Positions 59,916-64,000 of a stretch of DNA of 64,000 nt are shown here, one piece after another. Where the stretch lies: positions 5,895,501-5,959,500 of the forward strand of contig JAHQIY010000007.1 in the NCBI GenBank assembly GCA_019054805.1, written 5' to 3'. The notes under the pieces are model-generated. The model ran no database searches and was not told the origin of the DNA. It saw only the letters and a program-made list of their open reading frames with translations. The stretch is from Brachionus manjavacas (taxonomy: Eukaryota; Rotifera; Eurotatoria; Ploima; Brachionidae). The first letter of the stretch is position 1; every line of letters begins with the position of its first letter. A program made the position numbers and the translations under genes.

Positions 59916-62210
59916 CCGTAAAACCTTGCAAACTACCCCATGGGGTTCGAACGAGAAAATGGGGGGGTTATAATTTAACAGCAATTTATTCTGTAAAATT
60001 ATTTTAAAAAAAATAAATTAGAAGCCCGGGCTTATATTGAAATTATTTATTTAAATTGATAGGGTAATACGGAAAAAAGTTTAATTTTTGACTGGGCTTT
60101 TAAAGAAAATTTCGGTACTTTTGAAAAAAAATTAATAAAAAAATTAAAAAAAAATTTTAAAAAAAGAGAAATTATAACTATGTTTTAACAATGTTTTACA
60201 ATGTTTTAATATTTTACAAAAACTAAGCCATTTATGTGTCTGAATTATCTTCATCATCTTCATCATCGTCAAAGTCATCTAAATCTAAATCGTGAATGTT
60301 AGCTTCATCCCCTGAAATAAAAGCGTTCAAATCTTGCGCATTATCATCCTTTACATCATCAATAAATTCTTGATTAATAATAAAATGCCTAAGCTGTCTA
60401 TGAAATAGGTCGATAATGTTGGATGTTATTCCTGCTTGATCAAACGAGTTTTGAATAATCATTTTGTCGAATTGTTCCCAAATTGAACTCACCCATTGAA
60501 TAATTAGCGCATATCCTGGTGATCTAACATTGTTTGATTTTGTGTAGGTTTTATCCGAATTTAACAGCCAATCAGTCCAAAACTCATTGTATGATGATTT
60601 CAACGGTCGAAACCAAGCGATATCAGCTGGCTGCAATAGGTTGGTTAGCCTTTTTGGAACATATGTTACATCAATATTTGCAGCCTCAAAAGCATTCTTT
60701 ACTGTTGGTGTACAATGGCATGGTGCACAATCAATTAGCAAATTAACTTTTTCAAACCCGTTTACAATCATATATGGCTTTATAACCTTATCAATGTAAT
60801 GACTACTGATAACTAACTCATTAAAATTTCCATTTGTACCATAGACAACAACTACGTTATTTGGTGGCGTAAAATTTTTGAGCGGCTTTTTACGTGGAAT
60901 CAAAATCATAGGTTTCAATTTTTGGGACGAAGCGGCTGCTGAAAAAGCAACTGACACACGGGTAGCTTCGTTCCCAGTTGTAACTGCAGGTACGCGTTTC
61001 AATCCAGACTCCGAGTATGTTGTACTTCTAGGACTATCTAGATATATAGATGTTTCATCCATATTGATAATTAAATCTCGGCTTAGTTCTCTTAGAACAA
61101 AACGATCGCTACAAACCTTTAGATGATCCATTACTGTTTTACCAGCTTCTTTTGGTAGTTTACGTCCACTTGTGGTTACTCTACGCATGACCAAATTTTT
61201 TCTTCGTAAAAAATTATGCAACCAACCACTCGATGCGGTGAATTTTTCATGTGTGTTAACCATTAGTGCTTTAGTGATTATCATTCGTTTATTCATGCAA
61301 ATTCCATTTATTCTTCTACTCAAAATCCATTCATGTAGTTCGACTTCAAGTTCTGGAAATTGAGCGGTATCACCTTTAGATATTCTAAACTTGTTTCTCT
61401 TTTTGGCTTCTTCAAGTAATTCAGGTTTAGATCGGATCCAAGTTCTGATCGTTTTTCTGTCCACTTTATATTTTCTACTTGCTTTACTTATATCACAATT
61501 TTCAGCATGTCTTACTACATTAATTTTAAATGAGAGACGATAAGCATGACGATTTATTGGACTATTAGATTGGGTGTTTGGAGTTGAAGTAGTTGGGCTA
61601 ATTGATTGTGCACTTTGAATAGACGAGGATGAACTTGATTGAGCACCAACTTCAACAATAGTCGGTGCTGCCGAATGGGTAGTTGATGACAGTGGTTCAA
61701 TCAGACGATTTTCGTTGGCTGCATGAAGTAATGCCTGTCTTTCAGCTGCTTCTTCTTTAGTCGGCCTACCTCGTTTTCTTTTAGAAAGAGGTGGTAGTTG
61801 TGGACTTTTCATGTTAGTCTTTAAGTAAATTTATTTAAGTCAAAATTTTAGAAGAGAATTAAAATATTAATAAAAAAAATACGTCTATTTAACTTGACTT
61901 GACTTTAAATTTTGATGTTCAAAGCGTGGGTATGATGATGCAAATTTCTAAAAATTTTAAGCTCATGGGTGTGTATTATTTTTAATAATGCAATCCCATG
62001 AGACAATATCATAATTATTATAATTGTCTCATGGGGTTATACTGAAAATCTGTTAGTATTATTATAAGAATTTTAACTAATTTTTTAATACAACCCCAGT
62101 GTAATACAGAATTATTTTTTTAAACCCATGGGGTTATATCATATATTATGGTGGGGGGGCTATAGCAAATTACACACTATAACCCCGGGGTAGTTTGCAA
62201 GGTTTTACGG
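59916..62210 (-). mobile_element. Pogo/Tigger-type DNA transposon, apparently intact
   Basis: A 2,295-bp element. The termini 59916-59939 and 62187-62210 are perfect 24-bp inverted repeats beginning CCGTAAAACCTTGCAAAC. TA flanks both sides (59914-59915 and 62211-62212), the pogo/Tc1-mariner target duplication. Motifs like ATGGGGTTATA recur inside both ends (about 59938, 62030 and 62127), possibly subterminal transposase-binding sites. It contains one long uninterrupted transposase gene. Perfect ends plus an open ORF indicate a young and potentially mobile copy. Confidence 0.93.
60232..61812 (-). CDS. Pogo/Tigger-like transposase, 526 aa
   Basis: Cuts and pastes the surrounding element. The start is ATG at 61812-61810. 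Residues 11-18 (KRKRGRPT) form an AT-hook. A helix-turn-helix at about 91-126 (..ISKASRKYKVDRKTIRTWI) and a CENP-B-type second DNA-binding domain at about 150-215 (..GWLHNFLRRKNL) precede the DDE catalytic core. The catalytic carboxylates appear intact: D252 in INMDET, D361 in LLIDCAPCH, and D397 in LLQPADIAWFRPLK, 35 residues after D361. The C-terminal 60 residues are strongly acidic (DLDDFDDDEDDEDNSD). Length is usual for Tigger-like proteins. There are no internal stops or frameshifts. Promoter sequences would lie in the right-hand 375 bp of the element. Plus-strand frames here are shadows. Confidence 0.93.
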   Translation of the reverse strand: MKSPQLPPLSKRKRGRPTKEEAAERQALLHAANENRLIEPLSSTTHSAAPTIVEVGAQSSSSSSIQSAQSISPTTSTPNTQSNSPINRHAYRLSFKINVVRHAENCDISKASRKYKVDRKTIRTWIRSKPELLEEAKKRNKFRISKGDTAQFPELEVELHEWILSRRINGICMNKRMIITKALMVNTHEKFTASSGWLHNFLRRKNLVMRRVTTSGRKLPKEAGKTVMDHLKVCSDRFVLRELSRDLIINMDETSIYLDSPRSTTYSESGLKRVPAVTTGNEATRVSVAFSAAASSQKLKPMILIPRKKPLKNFTPPNNVVVVYGTNGNFNELVISSHYIDKVIKPYMIVNGFEKVNLLIDCAPCHCTPTVKNAFEAANIDVTYVPKRLTNLLQPADIAWFRPLKSSYNEFWTDWLLNSDKTYTKSNNVRSPGYALIIQWVSSIWEQFDKMIIQNSFDQAGITSNIIDLFHRQLRHFIINQEFIDDVKDDNAQDLNAFISGDEANIHDLDLDDFDDDEDDEDNSDT

Positions 62211-62365
62211 TAATGGAATTTTAACAAGTTAGAATTTAAATTAGAATTTTTCTTATAAGTTTGAGCTTCTAAAAATTACTAAGATGCTACAAAATCTTTT
62301 TTAATATATGATATCTTTCTTAGCTACTGTTCTTATTTTTATTACTATTTTATACTAATTTAACT

Positions 62366-64000
62366 ATGACTGAATCATTAACAATTTACGAGTTTGTTTC
62401 TCCAAACAACCAAAATATCAACCAAACTATTGAAAAGATGATCCAAAGAAAGGTCAATACACTTTAATTTTACAATTGATATTAATCTTCGTACATGGAC
62501 TAGAGCATGGCATTGGCAATGTGAAAACAATAATGTTAACATTCCAAAGAAAAGCGATCAGTCAAGTTTAACATATTTTATTGTTTCAAAGTTTTCAAAA
62601 AAACAACAACTCGTAAAAGAAGATCTCAGAAACCTTAAAAAAAAAGAAAATCTTTAAATCATGATGTTAAGAACTATTCAAAGTGGCTTAAATCTGTGTC
62701 TCAAAAATGGTCGGTCAAAATTGATTTACGTTAATGGAAAAATAGTAACTGTACATGCCCATTTTGGAAAAAAAATACATATGTAAAGCTAAGATATACG
62801 GGGCTATTCTATTCCAGACTTTGTTCTATGATGTTCCTAAGGGTAAATATCTGGTCTATGCATCCTCTATCTCGTCTAAATTCTGGTTGTTCTTCTCTAA
62901 GTATTCCAAGGAGTTCCTGATTCTTTCCAGTATTATGCAGCAGAACGCCTAGCTTGCTATTGGTAACAGTGTTATTCCTCGCCAATTGTCACAAATCATT
63001 TTGTTACCTTTCTTAGGGAGCTTGACTATTAGGCCTTTTGACCAATCCTCTGGTGTGATTTCTTACCGCCATATCTTGCTGAAGAGGTCTTGTAATATCC
63101 CTATTGTGAGCCTACTGTCAGCTTCATTGACTTCAACTTTGAAAGCCTACACAGAGAAACCTTGTGGGCCATATTAAGATCCATTGGCCTGCCACAGAAG
63201 ATAGTTAACTTGATAAAACTCTTCTATGAGAAATTCGAGTGTAGCGTGATTCTGGAAAGAGGACAATCTGAGAGCTTCAAAGTGTGTACATAAGTCAGAC
63301 AACGTTGCGTTCTATCTCCGACACTATTCCTAATACTGATTGACTATGTCATGAAGAAAACAACTGCCAGTGCAAGGAAAACAACTGTCTTAACACCTTC
63401 CACACGGGAAGCCTGTGGAGGATTCTCGGGATACACTGGTCTGAGACATTGTCGAATGCTGACCTATACAGAAGAACAAATTCAGAGCCATTAAGTCAAT
63501 TCATCAAGAACAAAAGACTGCAATGGCTCGGGCATGTACTTAGAATGAAAGAAACACGGATAACAAAAAGAGCCCTTCAATGGACAGCTAAATGGCGACG
63601 TAAGATAGGAAGACCAGCAGTAGCATGGAGGTCAACAATCACGAAAGAGCTCATCGAAATGGGAATGACATTGGGAGAAGCAAGGGTAAAGGCAAAAGAT
63701 CGACTTGAGTGGGAATCAAAAGTAATGACCCTTTGCTCCACAAGGAGTGAATAAGGAAAAAAAAAACATGCTTTAGCCTTAATTTGTCGCTTTCATGACC
63801 TTGATTGGCATTCTAACGCTAAAAATGTGCCTTTGGGAGCAAATAGAGAGAAATGAAGGCCTGGAAAAAATAAGAGTGCAATAGTGGTTCAACCTTCTAA
63901 ACTTCAAGATACAGACAAAAGTGAAGATGAAATGGATGATTCATTTGAAATATTTTTTAGTGAAGAAACTGTTGAAATAGCTAACAATGTTTTGGTTGAA
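62366..64000 (+). pseudogene. Degraded MULE-type transposase with SWIM finger, interrupted
   Basis: Relic running off the window. The part at about 62475-62655 reads TRAWHWQCENNNVNIPKK and then KKQQLVKEDLRNLKKKE. Next, with frame changes, come SKWLKSVSQKWSVKIDL and CTCPFWKK (62750-62773) followed by YICK (62776-62787). This is a SWIM zinc-finger pattern C-x-C-..-C-x-H, one adenine short of frame. The final His and the next residues (HALALICRFHDLDWHSNAKN) resume at about 63767, after an inserted LINE. Downstream is PLGANREK, RPGK and SAIVVQPSK, then an acidic segment to the window end. SWIM followed by a basic RPGK-type segment is usual at the C-terminal side of Mutator-like transposases. The ATG at 62366 (MTESLTIYEF..) may be an original N-terminal piece; this is uncertain. 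Confidence 0.55.
62789..63766 (+). mobile_element. 5'-truncated, 5'-inverted RTE-like LINE
   Basis: Two parts in opposite orientation. The left part (about 62789-63136) reads on the minus strand DWSKGLIVKLPKKG, CDNWRGITLL, EEQPEFRRDRGCIDQIFTL and ends NSPVYL at the outer edge. The right part (about 63137-63766) reads on the plus strand FESLHRETLWAILRSIGLPQ, VRQRCVLSPTLFLILIDYV and, from 63449, KRLQWLGHVLRM..GRPAVAWRSTITKEL to CSTRSE, then an A-rich tail. In an uninterrupted LINE, PVYL would directly precede the motif containing FxSLHRE. This arrangement is the hallmark of twin-priming. An internal deletion removes the palm C-terminus with the YADD motif. It sits inside the SWIM finger of the MULE relic. 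Confidence 0.75.

Noticed and set aside
59930-59960. GGTTCGAAC as a tRNA T-loop
   Set aside because: It lies just inside the pogo terminal repeat and no cloverleaf can be drawn around it.

Overview
The window is an AT-rich eukaryotic (metazoan) locus. Spliceosomal GT-AG introns, a protein-kinase-A anchoring helix, a CaaX-type prenylation motif, jockey/CR1-like and RTE-like LINEs, MULE relics and a pogo/Tigger element all point that way. A monogonont rotifer such as Brachionus would fit the composition and transposon mix, but that is only a guess.

Layout. 0.75-1.72 kb: a small two-exon gene on the minus strand for a Ser-rich, single-pass membrane protein. 2.18-8.94 kb: a decayed two-ORF LINE on the minus strand, with a MULE-like non-autonomous DNA transposon (6441-7300, 9-bp target duplication) nested in its 5' region. 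9.47-42.1 kb: one enormous minus-strand coding exon. It consists of 89.6 nearly identical 345-bp (115-aa) units between a short N-terminal segment and a unique 509-aa tail that ends in CCLF. 44.05-46.93 kb: two minus-strand exons encoding a Lys/Glu-rich protein with an excellent candidate RII-binding (AKAP) amphipathic helix. The second exon ends at a strong donor. A phase-matched acceptor lies 12 nt upstream of the first in-frame ATG of the giant exon, so the AKAP-like exons and the giant repeat exon may form a single gene of about 11,780 codons. 47-59 kb: mostly AT-rich non-coding DNA with several 5'-truncated LINE or retroposon fragments, some ending in ATT-rich tails. 59.92-62.21 kb: an apparently intact pogo/Tigger transposon with perfect 24-bp terminal inverted repeats, a TA target duplication and a full-length transposase. 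62.3-64.0 kb: a degraded MULE transposase whose SWIM zinc finger is split by a 5'-inverted (twin-primed) LINE.

The main candidate for something undescribed is the giant repeat gene. As predicted it would be a very acidic, low-complexity scaffold of more than 1 MDa with a PKA-docking helix near its N-terminus (if the splice model holds), about 90 copies of a unit rich in short linear motifs, two NPF motifs and a lipid-anchor C-terminus. Five small frame-breaking indels interrupt the array. Their net length is +6 nt, and repeat-confounded assembly errors are the simplest explanation.
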